A stretch of DNA of 59,791 nucleotides from Methylophaga sp. OBS4 (GTDB taxonomy: Bacteria; Pseudomonadota; Gammaproteobacteria; Nitrosococcales; Methylophagaceae). The stretch is taken from contig NZ_JAPDMV010000019.1 in NCBI RefSeq assembly GCF_026319305.1, forward strand, positions 1-59,791, read 5' to 3'. Position 1 is the stretch's first letter; each line of letters opens with the position of its first letter. A program made the translations under genes and the position numbers. The notes below the pieces were generated by a model that was not told the origin of the DNA, made no database searches, and saw only the letters and a list, made by a program, of their open reading frames with translations. This document shows, piece after piece, positions 45,501 through 54,114 of the stretch.

Positions 45501-46448
45501 TCGCGGGTGACCTTGCAACGGTTCTGGGCGGAAACCAGCTACCGGATGCAGGCTTTGCGTGATAACCCTGACTGCGCCAGGCAGGAATTTGATGCCTTGC
45601 TGGATGACAAAGATCCCGGTCTATTTGCCAAACTGAGTTTCGATGCGGCTGAAAATGTGGCAGCACCGTTTATTGTCAGTGGTAACCGCCCTAAGGTCGC
45701 CATCCTGCGTGAACAAGGTGTTAACGGGCAGATGGAAATGGCTGCATCATTTGATCACGCCGGTTTCTGTGCTATCGATGTGCATATGAGCGATATTCTC
45801 GAAGGCCGCGTTGATTTGGCTGGCTTCCGTGGTCTGGTCGCCTGTGGCGGTTTCTCTTACGGTGACGTATTGGGGGCCGGTCGCGGCTGGGCCAGCACCA
45901 TTTTGCACAATGGCCGTGCCCGTCAGCAGTTTGCCGACTTCTTCCAGCGCGAAGATACCTTTGCCTTAGGTGTCTGTAACGGCTGTCAGATGCTGTCGCA
46001 GCTGAAAGAACTGATTCCGGGCAGTGAGCCCTGGCCGCGTTTCTCACGCAATCTGTCGGAACAGTTTGAAGCCCGTTTCTCATTGGTCGAAATTGTTGAT
46101 TCACCGTCAGTATTGCTGAAAGGTATGGCCGGTTCGACAATGCCGATCGCGGTGGCACATGGTGAAGGCCGTGTCGATTTCTCTGAGACCGGCTCTCAGA
46201 CTGATGCGATTGTGGCGATGCGATATGTCGACAACTACGGCAAAGTGACAGAAGCTTATCCGTTTAACCCGAATGGTTCGGTTGCAGGTATTACCGCGCT
46301 GACAACGGCAGATGGCCGTGTCACCATTATGATGCCGCATCCCGAGCGTGTAACGCGTACGGTGCAACATTCATGGCACCCTGATAACTGGGGTAAAGAT
46401 GGTCCGTGGATGCGTTTGTTCCACAATGCCAGACGTTGGGTAGGTTAA
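42564..46448 (+). CDS. purL: phosphoribosylformylglycinamidine synthase
   Basis: 1294-residue single-chain purine biosynthesis enzyme (E. coli 1295), making FGAM from FGAR, ATP and glutamine. N-terminal linker, two AIRS-like halves ([22 protein letters not shown] and [10 protein letters not shown] region near residue 295; GKDSLSM near 780), then a C-terminal class I glutamine amidotransferase. The amidotransferase triad is Cys in [10 protein letters not shown], His in the MMPHPERV tail, and the following Glu; the domain starts at [14 protein letters not shown] terminator follows the stop codon. Monocistronic. Confidence 0.98.
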   Translation: MLQLIGRQAFSAFRLEKLLSAIQAEVATVSAIRTEYRYFVEIDGECRLPAAEQNIVETLLEAQSGDSEAMAGEAFFLVTPRPGTISPWSSKATDITVNSGVKNVERIERGVAFFVKSSEELNASQRQHIARHLHDRMIESVFETVDDADRLFMHGASRPLVSVDILNGGREALVAANKNMGLALAEDEVDYLFDNFTMLARNPNDIELMMFAQANSEHCRHKIFRADWIIDGETQPHTLFNMIRNTHDKNPEGVVTAYSDNSSVIEGLRSHRFQVDMATGQYHYEGEVQHILMKVETHNHPTAISPFPGAATGAGGEIRDEGATGRGSKPKAGLTGFSVSNLEIPGFEQPWETPYGKPARMASAREIMIDGPLGGAAFNNEFGRPNLCGYFRTYEVHIPSKDGFEVRGYHKPIMVAGGMGSIRPQHVKKGIMDPGMQLIVLGGPAMLIGLGGGAASSVTSGTSDEGLDFASVQRGNPEMERRCQEVIDRCVALGEDNPIIAIHDVGAGGLSNAFPELVDDSGRGGRFELRVIPNDESSMSPMEIWCNESQERYVLGIHPDRVDEFQAICERERCPWAIVGETTEEEHLLLGDADNETLPIDMPLSLLLGKPPKMLRNVTHQNKQYPELDFTGIAAEHALERVLKLPTVASKNFLITIGDRSVTGLVARDQMVGPWQVPVADCAVTLADYHDYLGEAMAMGERAPLAVINAPASGRMAVGEAITNIAAARIEKLSDIKLSANWMAACSHPGEDALLYDTVKAVGMELCPELDIAIPVGKDSLSMKTVWDEKGETKAVISPLSLIISAFTPVTDAMKTSTPQLRTDKGDTDLIYIDLGHGQNRLGASALAQVFNQVGRKGPDLDKAVMLKQFFNAIQQLKQDDLILAYHDRGDGGLVVTLAEMSFAGHCGVDIEFDGLGKTLPVLFNEELGAVIQVRHSDVEDVLSVLREHDLAGISHVIGTLNDQQRIRIKVDGELVVDQSRVTLQRFWAETSYRMQALRDNPDCARQEFDALLDDKDPGLFAKLSFDAAENVAAPFIVSGNRPKVAILREQGVNGQMEMAASFDHAGFCAIDVHMSDILEGRVDLAGFRGLVACGGFSYGDVLGAGRGWASTILHNGRARQQFADFFQREDTFALGVCNGCQMLSQLKELIPGSEPWPRFSRNLSEQFEARFSLVEIVDSPSVLLKGMAGSTMPIAVAHGEGRVDFSETGSQTDAIVAMRYVDNYGKVTEAYPFNPNGSVAGITALTTADGRVTIMMPHPERVTRTVQHSWHPDNWGKDGPWMRLFHNARRWVG

Positions 46449-46460
46449 TAAATTAAAGCC

Positions 46461-46506
46461 GCTCACCTTGGGATTCATCGAAAGGTGAGCGAATTATATT
46501 TTTTTT
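46461..46506 (+). terminator. intrinsic terminator of purL
   Basis: GCTCACCTT and AAGGTGAGC form a 9-bp stem with a 12-base loop, then ATT and a T-rich run (46491-46506). It lies 13 bases past the purL stop codon. Confidence 0.85.
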
Positions 46507-46548
46507 CCTCTGGCAGGTGTGCTCCCGGTTTAGGGTAAAACTCTGGCC

Positions 46549-46576
46549 TGGATGCCACGGAGGACCGTGGCATCCA
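46549..46576 (+). repeat. CCACGG hairpin repeat upstream of the cyclase gene
   Basis: TGGATGCCACGG, AGGA and CCGTGGCATCCA form a perfect 12-bp stem. It is the best of three related hairpins in the window. Confidence 0.85.
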
Positions 46577-46594
46577 GATGAGAAAATATTTGAA

Positions 46595-46619
46595 ATTCGT
46601 GGGGATCCCCTCAGTGTTT
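46595..46619 (+). repeat. segment shared with the solo RAYT end
   Basis: ATTCGTGGGGATCCCCTCAG followed by TGTTT resembles 3823-3845 with one gap and one or two changes. It holds the palindrome GGGGATCCCC. It starts 19 bases after the CCACGG hairpin. Confidence 0.45.
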
Positions 46620-46650
46620 AAGCTGATTGAACTTAAAATATCAGGCTCCC

Positions 46651-47967
46651 ATGGATAAAAATACCTTCGCTTCGCTCAGCAATTACATCGACTTACTGCT
46701 CGATGCGATTTGCGTTGTCGACAAGGAAGGCCGCTTTATGTTTGTCAGTGCCGGCGCCGAGCGGATTTTCGGTTACACACCGGCAGAGATGATTGGCCAG
46801 CCAATGATTGAAATGGTTCATCCCGACGATCGGCAGAAAACGCTGCAGACGGTCGAAGAAATCATGGCAGGTGTGCTGAAGGTTGATTTTGAAAACCGTT
46901 ATCTGCGTAAAGACGGCAAGGTAGTACATCTTCTCTGGTCTGCACGCTGGTCGGAAGCCGACAAGATGCGGGTTGCGGTCGCCCGCGATATCAGCAAAAG
47001 TAAACGTGCGGAAGCAATGCAGGTAGCGTTGTTTGATATTTCCGAGGCGGCACATACAGAAGAAAGCCTGCTTTCTCTGTACCAGCGTATTCATCAGATT
47101 GTCGCGGATTTGATGCCTGCAAAACAGTTTGCCATCGCCCTCTACGAGCCGAAATCCGGCACAGTCAGTTTTCCCTACAAAACGCTTGAATCGACCACAG
47201 ATGCGGCAATGCAGCAATTCGATGCTACGGCACTGTGTGCTGACGTGATTCATAACGGTAAAACGCGATTGATACCGGGCGCGGCAAGCGTTGATTCTTC
47301 ACCAAACTGGCTGGGTGTGCCACTCAAATCCCAGAACGGCATTATCGGTGCGTTGATGGTGCAGACCTACGAACCGGATCAACTGTACACGTTCAATGAT
47401 CAGGAACTTCTGGAATTTGTTTCAACCCAGATTGCTGCAGCTATTGAACGTAAACTCATGCTGGATCGCCTGCAGCATCTGGCGCTTTATGACCAGTTGA
47501 CCGGGCTGCCCAATCGCGAATTGTTCCATGACCGTGTGCAACAGGCATTAGCCAGGGCACGGCGGCAACAGCAACAACTGGCGTTGTTTTATCTGGATCT
47601 GGATAAGTTCAAACAGGTCAACGATACGCTGGGACATGCTGTCGGTGACAAGTTGTTGCAGGAGGCTGCCAGACGCATTTCACTTTGTGTCCGGGAATCG
47701 GATACGGTGGTGCGTTTCGGCGGGGATGAGTTTGTGATTCTGCTAGACAGAATTGCCAAGCAGCAAACTGCTCTGGTTGTCGCGGAGAAGATCCGTACCG
47801 AACTGAGTCAGCCGTTTGAATTAGACGGTAATGTTATTGATATGTCTGCAAGCATCGGTATAGCGCTGTTTCCTGCTAATGGCGACAGCGAACAGCAGCT
47901 TCTTCTCTATGCGGACGAAGCGATGTATTTCGCAAAACGACGCGGTGGCAATCAGTTCCAGGGTTGA
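46651..47967 (+). CDS. PAS-GAF-GGDEF diguanylate cyclase
   Basis: 438 residues, soluble. A PAS domain (about 10-125: LLDAICVVDKEGRFMFVSAG, FGYTPAEMIGQPM, DISKSKRAEAM), a GAF-like domain (about 135-275) and a GGDEF domain (about 285-438: DQLTGLPNRELFHDRV, DLDKFKQVNDTLGHAVGD, RFGGDEFVILLDRI). The active-site GGDEF is intact, and RESD five residues before it matches the RxxD inhibitory site, so it should make cyclic di-GMP with product feedback. The input is probably a small ligand or redox signal. ATG 46651 preferred. Followed after about 80 bases by a bidirectional terminator. Confidence 0.95.
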   Translation: MDKNTFASLSNYIDLLLDAICVVDKEGRFMFVSAGAERIFGYTPAEMIGQPMIEMVHPDDRQKTLQTVEEIMAGVLKVDFENRYLRKDGKVVHLLWSARWSEADKMRVAVARDISKSKRAEAMQVALFDISEAAHTEESLLSLYQRIHQIVADLMPAKQFAIALYEPKSGTVSFPYKTLESTTDAAMQQFDATALCADVIHNGKTRLIPGAASVDSSPNWLGVPLKSQNGIIGALMVQTYEPDQLYTFNDQELLEFVSTQIAAAIERKLMLDRLQHLALYDQLTGLPNRELFHDRVQQALARARRQQQQLALFYLDLDKFKQVNDTLGHAVGDKLLQEAARRISLCVRESDTVVRFGGDEFVILLDRIAKQQTALVVAEKIRTELSQPFELDGNVIDMSASIGIALFPANGDSEQQLLLYADEAMYFAKRRGGNQFQG

Positions 47968-48047
47968 TGCCTGCGGTGGTGAATCCAGCTTAAACGGATT
48001 AGTGCGCAGCCGCAGATATCAAGTTCAGCTATCAGCCACGGAGTCAT

Positions 48048-48078
48048 AAAAAAGGGACAACGAGTGTCCCTTTTTTTA
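48048..48078. terminator. bidirectional intrinsic terminator between cyclase and chemoreceptor genes
   Basis: AAAAAAGGGACA, ACGAG and TGTCCCTTTTTTT form a GC stem with an A tract on one side and a T tract on the other, between two convergent genes. It ends both transcripts. Confidence 0.92.
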
Positions 48079-50091
48079 TCAGACTTTAAATCGCTGTACG
48101 ATGATATCGAGATCAGACGCCAACTTGGCGAGTTCATGACTTGCGATAGAAATTTGCTCGCTGCCGTTAAGGTTTTCCGATGACAGATCAGAAACATAGG
48201 TGACATTACGGTTGATTTCCTCTGAAACCAGGCCTTGCTCTTCCGCTGCGCTCGCAACATGAGTACTCATATCAGCAATCTGTGTCATTGAATTGACAAT
48301 ATTCTGCATTGACTGCGTAGCGGACTTGGTATAGTGCGACATGTTCTGCGCATTTTCTCTTTCTTCTGCCATCACCGCTGCGGCCTGCCGGGTATTTTGT
48401 TGCAGATTATCAACCATGACCTGAATCTGTTCTGCCGAGTCCTGGGTGCGTGTGGCCAAGGTACGAACTTCATCAGCGACGACAGCAAAACCACGTCCGT
48501 GTTCACCTGCCCGGGCGGCTTCGATAGCGGCATTCAACGCCAGCAGGTTGGTCTGCTCTGCAACGCCTTTGATAACCGTGAGCACGGAACCGATTTCATT
48601 ACTGCTCTGGGTCAGCTCCTGTATCACATTCGCCGCGTTACCGACACCTTCAGCAAGTTTATTGATTGAGCGGATAGTGTCATTAATAACGGCCTGTCCC
48701 GACTGGCTGTCGGTATTGGCATTTTTTACCTCCGCAGCCAGCAATTCTGCATTTCTGGCTATCTCCTTGACGGTACTGGACATTTCATTCATCGCGGTGG
48801 CGATTTGTTCGGACTGCGATCGCTGTTCCAACGAATTGGTTTTGGCTTGGGTCGTCGTGGAGGACAGTTCCTCCGAGGCGGTCGCCAGCAGAGATGCATT
48901 ATTACGTAACTGATGCACGACCTTGTTCAGGTGTTTGGTCATTTTATTCAAGGCATCAACGATCTGGCGGGTTTCATCCTGGGCTTCAACTTCGACTTCT
49001 ATGGTTAAATCGCCATCAGCAATCTGGTCAGTCGCTTTGACCAGACGCTGAATAACGTTAATGGTAGCGCGATAGAAGCCGGCAAACAGATATAGTGACA
49101 CTGATAAAGCGGCGATGATAATAAGGATCAGCAGCATGCGTTGAGATCTGAGATCGTCGATACGGTTTTGCAGCAGTTCATCAAGTACGGGAACCAGTGT
49201 GTCGAATAACTGATAATTGGCCGCGATGGCCTGAGTGCCCAGATCGAACACCTTGGCCGCATCAGCCTGAATGTAATCACTTAACAGGATGTCCCGGTTG
49301 ATAATGGTGGAGAATGCGTCATGTGCTGTAACACTGTTATCAATATATTTACTCAGTTTTTCGTTCAGGCCCTCATTCTCTTGCAAAGAAAAGGAAAGCG
49401 CTTCATTAGCCGCATCAAAATCGTTTTCAATCCGGCCCAACAATGAGCCTAGCTGAACACGCTCCGTGATATCAATATCATGCTTGGCGGCCAATCCTGA
49501 ACCAAGTCCGCGCGCCTGGCCCAAGTTTTCGGTGACATGGGGTATTTTGTAAACTAAAGCTTCAATAATAAAAGTCGTGTTGAGGGATGGATCCAGAATA
49601 AGCCCCGATTTGTTACTGATGCGCTCAAATAGTGCATAAACTTTGGCGATCAACTGGGTATGTTCCTGAAACACCTGTTTACTGGGGGCGGAAAAAGCCC
49701 GTTTTTCGACTTGGGCCCATTCATTTTTTATGTCTGCCCATAAAGCATCAGTATTGAATTCGGCACCCAGTTCGGCATTGACCGCGTCAATGCCCGCAAT
49801 ATCGGCGGCAATTTCCTGCCGTTTGGCCATGATTTTGCTTTCAAAGGTAGTATTGCCATTGCGGTAAGTGTTAGTCATGCCACGATGTTGGGGCAGGTGC
49901 TGATAAAGCTGACGAACTTCGTTGATATAACGCAGGCCTTTTTGTTCCTGTTTGCCGGCTGTAATGCCCGTGCTCAGGCTGCCTACCAGAAGCAGAAAGG
50001 TAATGGTCAGTGGGACCAGAAATATTACTGCTATTACCGCCATTTTCTTGGGGTAGGATAATTTATTCATCAATGAAACGGCTAAGCTCAT
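48079..50091 (-). CDS. methyl-accepting chemotaxis protein
   Basis: 670-residue transmembrane chemoreceptor. First span at about 17-38, a periplasmic sensor of about 280 residues that is helical and not a type I recognise, second span at about 320-342, a HAMP domain, then the coiled-coil signalling domain. The hairpin tip is [30 protein letters not shown], which includes the conserved [19 protein letters not shown] core. The protein ends FKV without a CheR-binding pentapeptide. It should signal to CheA/CheW or a pilus-type chemosensory system; ligand unknown. Confidence 0.95.
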   Translation of the reverse strand: MSLAVSLMNKLSYPKKMAVIAVIFLVPLTITFLLLVGSLSTGITAGKQEQKGLRYINEVRQLYQHLPQHRGMTNTYRNGNTTFESKIMAKRQEIAADIAGIDAVNAELGAEFNTDALWADIKNEWAQVEKRAFSAPSKQVFQEHTQLIAKVYALFERISNKSGLILDPSLNTTFIIEALVYKIPHVTENLGQARGLGSGLAAKHDIDITERVQLGSLLGRIENDFDAANEALSFSLQENEGLNEKLSKYIDNSVTAHDAFSTIINRDILLSDYIQADAAKVFDLGTQAIAANYQLFDTLVPVLDELLQNRIDDLRSQRMLLILIIIAALSVSLYLFAGFYRATINVIQRLVKATDQIADGDLTIEVEVEAQDETRQIVDALNKMTKHLNKVVHQLRNNASLLATASEELSSTTTQAKTNSLEQRSQSEQIATAMNEMSSTVKEIARNAELLAAEVKNANTDSQSGQAVINDTIRSINKLAEGVGNAANVIQELTQSSNEIGSVLTVIKGVAEQTNLLALNAAIEAARAGEHGRGFAVVADEVRTLATRTQDSAEQIQVMVDNLQQNTRQAAAVMAEERENAQNMSHYTKSATQSMQNIVNSMTQIADMSTHVASAAEEQGLVSEEINRNVTYVSDLSSENLNGSEQISIASHELAKLASDLDIIVQRFKV

Positions 50092-50670
50092 ACTTTAAGT
50101 CCTTTAGTGTTCAGCACGGGTTTTGTCAGAGGCGTTTAAATAAGCAAAAACTATACCTATTTATAAACGCATTATTGTTATTTTTGGTGTCGCAACAAAT
50201 TATAACCGCACGGACGTTGTCGAAAATGCGGCATATCTGTTTATCGTCAGTGGTAGTAAATTCTGAAGTACCAAACAGGCAGAGCATTAATGTTGAGATG
50301 AAAATACCCACTTTTATTTGTTGATGTGCTGATGGCGGCGGGCTGGAGGTACAGCTTTGCACAAAAATCGTGCATATCGAATGAATACCGGTAATCGAGA
50401 TATGTTCCAGTCCAAACAGGTTGCGGGCGAAAACCGTACGGGTTTCGAAACCCCAGGCGTAATACTGATATGACGCATGATAGCCGTCACACAAGTGGAT
50501 ATTGTTGATTTTATCCACGTGGGAGGCACAACCAAAGGCGACGGAATTGATTGATTTTTCTGACTAAATGGGGTGTAGTTGATTGATTTTTATAATTTCT
50601 TTGAAAAAGAACGCACTTTTAACCTGCATCACTGTCGCAATTGACACAATCTGCAAAAACAGGAGGCCTT
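50092..50670. other. intergenic region with a possible minus-strand ORF and a 13-base direct repeat
   Basis: A minus-strand frame at 50126-50518 (130 codons from a GTG) has a protein-like middle (NIHLCDGYHASYQYYAWGFE and FARNLFGLEHISITGIHSIC) but no clear ribosome binding site, low-complexity ends and no family I recognise. It may be a gene remnant. TTGATTGATTTTT occurs exactly twice, at 50547-50559 and 50579-50591, and resembles the units flanking the RAYT element. The pseudoazurin promoter should be in the last 80 bases. Confidence 0.35.
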
Positions 50671-51096
50671 ATGATTAAGTCAAAAACTCTAATGATAAGC
50701 ACCTTGTTAGCTGGTTTGATGACTATGAACACGGCCATGGCAGCAGAACATACAGTGACTGCCGTGGGTCTGGTGTTTCAGCCGCTCGTGATCAAAATTG
50801 CCCCGGGTGACACTGTCCAGTGGACCAAAATGAGCACCCATAACGTTGAAATGATGGATGGGCTGATCCCTGAGGGTACGGAAGCTTTTACCTCACCGAT
50901 GAGTCAGGACGTCTCACATACCTTTGAAAAAGAGGGTATTTATGTCTATCAATGTACCCCGCATATCGGGGCCGGTATGGGCGGTGCCGTTATTGTCGGT
51001 GAGCCGACCAACCTTGATACGATCAAGTCGCAAGATGTATCAGGCGGCCTTGGACGTGTAGTTGATAAAGCGGTTAAAGAAGCGGAAGCGATGTAG
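50671..51096 (+). CDS. pseudoazurin-like blue copper protein
   Basis: 141 residues; a signal peptide ending in AMA (residues 22-24) sends it to the periplasm. Type 1 copper ligands are H57 (STHNVE), C95 and H98 (YQCTPHIG) and M103 (GAGMGG), the cupredoxin arrangement of pseudoazurins. It probably shuttles electrons to a nitrite reductase, nitrous oxide reductase or cytochrome oxidase. AGGAGG sits 5 bases before ATG 50671. A terminator follows, and the convergent cupin gene is next. Confidence 0.93.
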   Translation: MIKSKTLMISTLLAGLMTMNTAMAAEHTVTAVGLVFQPLVIKIAPGDTVQWTKMSTHNVEMMDGLIPEGTEAFTSPMSQDVSHTFEKEGIYVYQCTPHIGAGMGGAVIVGEPTNLDTIKSQDVSGGLGRVVDKAVKEAEAM

Positions 51097-51112
51097 CTTT
51101 GATTAAGGCTTT

Positions 51113-51145
51113 TAAAACCGGTTGCTTTTGCAGCCGGTTTTATTT
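51113..51145. terminator. intrinsic terminator between pseudoazurin and cupin genes
   Basis: AAAACCGGTTGC, TTTT and GCAGCCGGTTTT form a 12-bp stem with one mismatch and an A/T tract on both sides. It serves two convergent genes. Confidence 0.85.
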
Positions 51146-51167
51146 GTAAAAGGCCTCAAGCTATTGA

Positions 51168-51482
51168 TTAACTGTAAAAAACAGCCAGCCAGATAGTAGG
51201 CTCATCGGGGGCGGTCGATAACACCTTATGGCGGGTATGCGCTGGAATATTGATATAGTCCCCTTTGCTGAGTACGAATTGGTCACCATTATCAAACAGC
51301 AACGAACCTGAGCCGCTCAGCACAATCACCCACTCATTTTCATCCTGGTCGTACCAGCCTTGCTCTGGTGAGGCATGGCCGTGAGAGATAATTCGCTCTA
51401 TCCGAATGTTTTTGCCATTAACAATATCCTCAAAGACTTCATCTTCGAGGTTTGATGGCAATGATGAAAAAATATTATTCAT
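51168..51482 (-). CDS. cupin-domain protein
   Basis: 104 residues with a single beta-barrel. Metal-binding residues fit the cupin motif: HGHASPEQGWYDQDENEWVI gives His and Glu, and the second motif is GDYINIPAHTRHKVL with His. Family members include small phosphomannose-isomerase-like and dioxygenase-like proteins; the function here is not assigned. MNNIFSSLPSNLEDEVFEDI at ATG 51482 is the family-like N-terminus; a start at 51548 would add 22 residues. Confidence 0.85.
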   Translation of the reverse strand: MNNIFSSLPSNLEDEVFEDIVNGKNIRIERIISHGHASPEQGWYDQDENEWVIVLSGSGSLLFDNGDQFVLSKGDYINIPAHTRHKVLSTAPDEPTIWLAVFYS

Positions 51483-51883
51483 AAAACTCTTTAGGGCCTG
51501 TTTATCTTTCAGTCCACCACTGCTGGAGACTATTTTTGTGTCCAACAAGGCGGAATGAGCGTTGATGAAAAAGCGGGAAGCAATAATATGAATAGAGATA
51601 GGTAACTTGTCTGAGGCAAGGATTTCCGCATATCGATAATCTTTAAGTTCTGTTCAGTCATGCCGAGGCATGGTTGGGTTGCAGGGCAGTATGGCCAATA
51701 CATTAACAAAGTTCCCTTGTTATCATTCAAGAATCAACCCCTTTATCGCTTATTCTGAAATCTCACGCTGGCGGTAGTGCCTTGACAGCCGGAAGTTCAT
51801 ATCTGAAGTGTTCAGCAACAAGAAGTGATTGCTGTTGTCTACTGTTTATGTGATTGGGTAACTCTGAATAGGGAGAAGCTCCC
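51483..51883. other. intergenic stretch with hairpin over the next ribosome binding site
   Basis: No coding frame stands out; a 66-codon minus-strand frame near 51530-51730 is unconvincing. At 51871-51883 GGGAG, AAG and CTCCC form a tight stem that contains the only purine-rich ribosome site of the DUF3135-like gene, whose ATG follows at 51884. Confidence 0.5.
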
Positions 51884-52222
51884 ATGAAATTTAATTTCGA
51901 TGAATGGGCCCAGTTAGCCAAACAAGACGAAGCTGCCTTTGAAAAAAAACGCGCAATCATACTCAAGCAGGAAATAGAGAACTGCGCCAGTAATGACAGA
52001 GAGTTGCGTATCCTCAAGGGCTTACAGTTTAGAATCGACATGATACGGCGGAAACATAAAACGCCTTTGGCAGCATGTATGGCAATATCAGAGATGTTAA
52101 TGGATAAGGTTTATCAGTTGGAGAGCCTGGACGTCGCCGCGATCATCCGGAACTCTGCAAAAGAGGCAGGTCAGAATACAGATACCTGCAATATCATTCC
52201 TTTCGACACGTTAAGAAAATAG
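51884..52222 (+). CDS. DUF3135-like protein
   Basis: 112 residues, basic and helical. The opening FNFDEWAQLAKQDEAAFEKKR matches the family I recall as DUF3135, with no known function; LQFRIDMIRRKHKTPLAACMAISEMLMDKVYQL follows. The C-terminal end, SAKEAGQNTDTCNIIPFDTL, is repeated as a fragment at 55637. Its ribosome binding site is inside a small hairpin, so translation may be restrained. Confidence 0.75.
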   Translation: MKFNFDEWAQLAKQDEAAFEKKRAIILKQEIENCASNDRELRILKGLQFRIDMIRRKHKTPLAACMAISEMLMDKVYQLESLDVAAIIRNSAKEAGQNTDTCNIIPFDTLRK

Positions 52223-52300
52223 AACTGGATTGACCGTTACAAGTCACTTGGTATTACTCTAGATTGAAGCGTTCAATATAATCACTTCATTGTTATCATT
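52158..52300 (+). repeat. left direct repeat flanking the sulfotransferase island
   Basis: It covers the last 21 codons of the DUF3135-like gene and about 80 bases after it, including TTCGACACGTTAAGAAAATA and the AATATAATCACT downstream run. A copy with roughly 80% identity by eye lies at 55637-55778. Confidence 0.8.
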
Positions 52301-52481
52301 GATTTTTTTAGAGTAATTATTATAAAAGAGTTCCTAATGGGGAGGGCTTGCGTGTGATGGCAAATAAACCCTGTGTAGACGATATCTGGGTCAATGGCTA
52401 ACCGCAGATATTTGTGTGAAGGCGCTGCCGATCTGTTGTCTCTCTGGCGTTCAGTCTATTTCATCACAACTCTGAATCACT

Positions 52482-53819
52482 ATGAGTATGAATGACAAAA
52501 TAGCCAAGAGTCTCTTCCTCGTCACGTTGATCATTATCGGCTACGGTTACGGGTATTACAGCCACCGTTTGCAATTATTCCCAGCTAAGTTCGTCGCTTA
52601 CATTGAAGACGGTGTCCGCAAGTTTGTAGTGAAGTCCCAGGAAAAACTGCCTTTCCAATATTCCGAAACCAAACAGCGCGAGGCTATCGTCAATCCTCAT
52701 CCTGAGGCGATGGCTCCCGGCCTGACATTAATCAGCCGGGTAGGTCGCGATGACAAACTGCTGGCCGAGGTTATCGATGCGGATGGCACGGTTATCCATC
52801 GCTGGTCGCTGGATTGGTTTGATATCTGGCCCAACGCCACTCATCTTCCTGACGAGCTCACCCCCAAGGAACCTCCCGGCAGCCATATTCACGGCATGGT
52901 GCTGACGGAAGATGGCGGGCTTATCTTTAATTATGACCAACTCGGCATGGTCCGCGTCGATGCGCAAAGCCAAGTCGTCTGGCGTCTCCCTTATAGGACA
53001 CATCATTCAATCTACCAGGCGGAGGACGGGAATATCTGGGTGCCGGGCATGATCACGCACAAGACACCGCTTGATTGGCTCAGCTATTACAAGCCGCAGT
53101 TTGACGAATATACGATTTTGGAAGTGGAGCCAAGCGAGGGCCGTGTCCTGCGTGAAATCTCACTGTTCAAGCTGTTTCAAGAAAATGAGCTTCACGGTCT
53201 GTTGTACCTTTCATCGCTCGGTTTGCACCCCGAGTCGCAGGGCGATACCCTGCATATGAACGACGTGAAACTGTTTCCCGAGGATATGACGCCTGGATTC
53301 TTTAAACCCGGCGATATCATGGTCTCACTGCGTAACATCAACACCGTTCTGGTCTTTGATCTGAAAACAAAAAAGAAGAAATTTCTCTCCATCGGGCCTT
53401 TTGTGCGCCAACATGATCCTGATTTTGTTGATGGAAATACGATCTCGGTATACGACAACAACGATTCCGCACCGGCCGAATCAGGTGTTCAAAGCCGCAT
53501 CCTGTTACTCAAAGCGCCAGGCGGCGAGGTGTCCGTGGCCTACCAGGGCACATCGGAGCAGCCTTTTTTTTCCTTTCTGCTGGGCAAGCATGAATGGCAG
53601 AAAAATGGAAACCTGCTGATCGCTGATTCCCGTAACGGAAGAGTTTTCGAAGTTACATCCAGCGGTGAAATTGTCTGGGAGTACTATAATATAGTTGCTG
53701 AAGGTGTCGTCGGCCTTGTGGAAGATGCGCAACGCCTGCCGAAGCGATTTTCTCGCGAGTTTTTCGAACAAATCCGTTCCTCGGAGACGGAACAGAGTTC
53801 GTCTGCCGAAGGTCATTAA
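52482..53819 (+). CDS. membrane-anchored arylsulfotransferase (ASST)-family protein
   Basis: 445 residues. A signal anchor (about residues 9-26) precedes a beta-propeller domain that should lie in the periplasm. ASST-type motifs: GSHIHGMVLTEDGGLIFNYD, THHSIYQAEDGNIWVPG, ELHGLLYLSSLGL with GDTLHMNDVK, and VRQHDPDFVDGNTISVYDNN. The conserved histidines are those that carry the sulfo group in PAPS-independent arylsulfate sulfotransferases. The last blade is KNGNLLIADSRNGRVFEVT. Its job may be moving a sulfo group between envelope compounds. First gene of the island. Confidence 0.88.
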   Translation: MSMNDKIAKSLFLVTLIIIGYGYGYYSHRLQLFPAKFVAYIEDGVRKFVVKSQEKLPFQYSETKQREAIVNPHPEAMAPGLTLISRVGRDDKLLAEVIDADGTVIHRWSLDWFDIWPNATHLPDELTPKEPPGSHIHGMVLTEDGGLIFNYDQLGMVRVDAQSQVVWRLPYRTHHSIYQAEDGNIWVPGMITHKTPLDWLSYYKPQFDEYTILEVEPSEGRVLREISLFKLFQENELHGLLYLSSLGLHPESQGDTLHMNDVKLFPEDMTPGFFKPGDIMVSLRNINTVLVFDLKTKKKKFLSIGPFVRQHDPDFVDGNTISVYDNNDSAPAESGVQSRILLLKAPGGEVSVAYQGTSEQPFFSFLLGKHEWQKNGNLLIADSRNGRVFEVTSSGEIVWEYYNIVAEGVVGLVEDAQRLPKRFSREFFEQIRSSETEQSSSAEGH

Positions 53820-53863
53820 AAGGCGGTTGCGTATTCATAAACCAAACACGTTGGTGCCTCATT

Positions 53864-54097
53864 ATGAAAAGAATCCTTTCGCTTGTATTGTTCGTCTTTG
53901 CATTTGCGGCCATTCCAGTTCAATCTGCCTACGCCTACATCGGACCGGGTGGGGGACTGACGGCCATTGGTGCGATACTGGCACTGATAGCAGTTATAGT
54001 TGTTACCTTTTTCGGTTTTCTCTGGTACCCGATCAAACGCTTCCGCAAGAAGCTGCGTGAGCGTAAGAATCAGCAAAACGTCGATCCTGAACCATAA
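53864..54097 (+). CDS. small membrane protein with GPGGG motif
   Basis: 77 residues. A signal peptide ends in AYA near residue 24; the mature start is YIGPGGGLTAIGAILALIAV, a glycine-rich turn followed by one membrane helix and a basic tail (WYPIKRFRKKLRERK). It belongs to a small conserved type with a YIGPG opening that I have seen near envelope enzymes but cannot name. Spacing of 44 and 17 bases to its neighbours puts it in the same operon as the two sulfo-transfer genes. Confidence 0.75.
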   Translation: MKRILSLVLFVFAFAAIPVQSAYAYIGPGGGLTAIGAILALIAVIVVTFFGFLWYPIKRFRKKLRERKNQQNVDPEP

Positions 54098-54114
54098 CAA
54101 GAGGACTGAATCGT

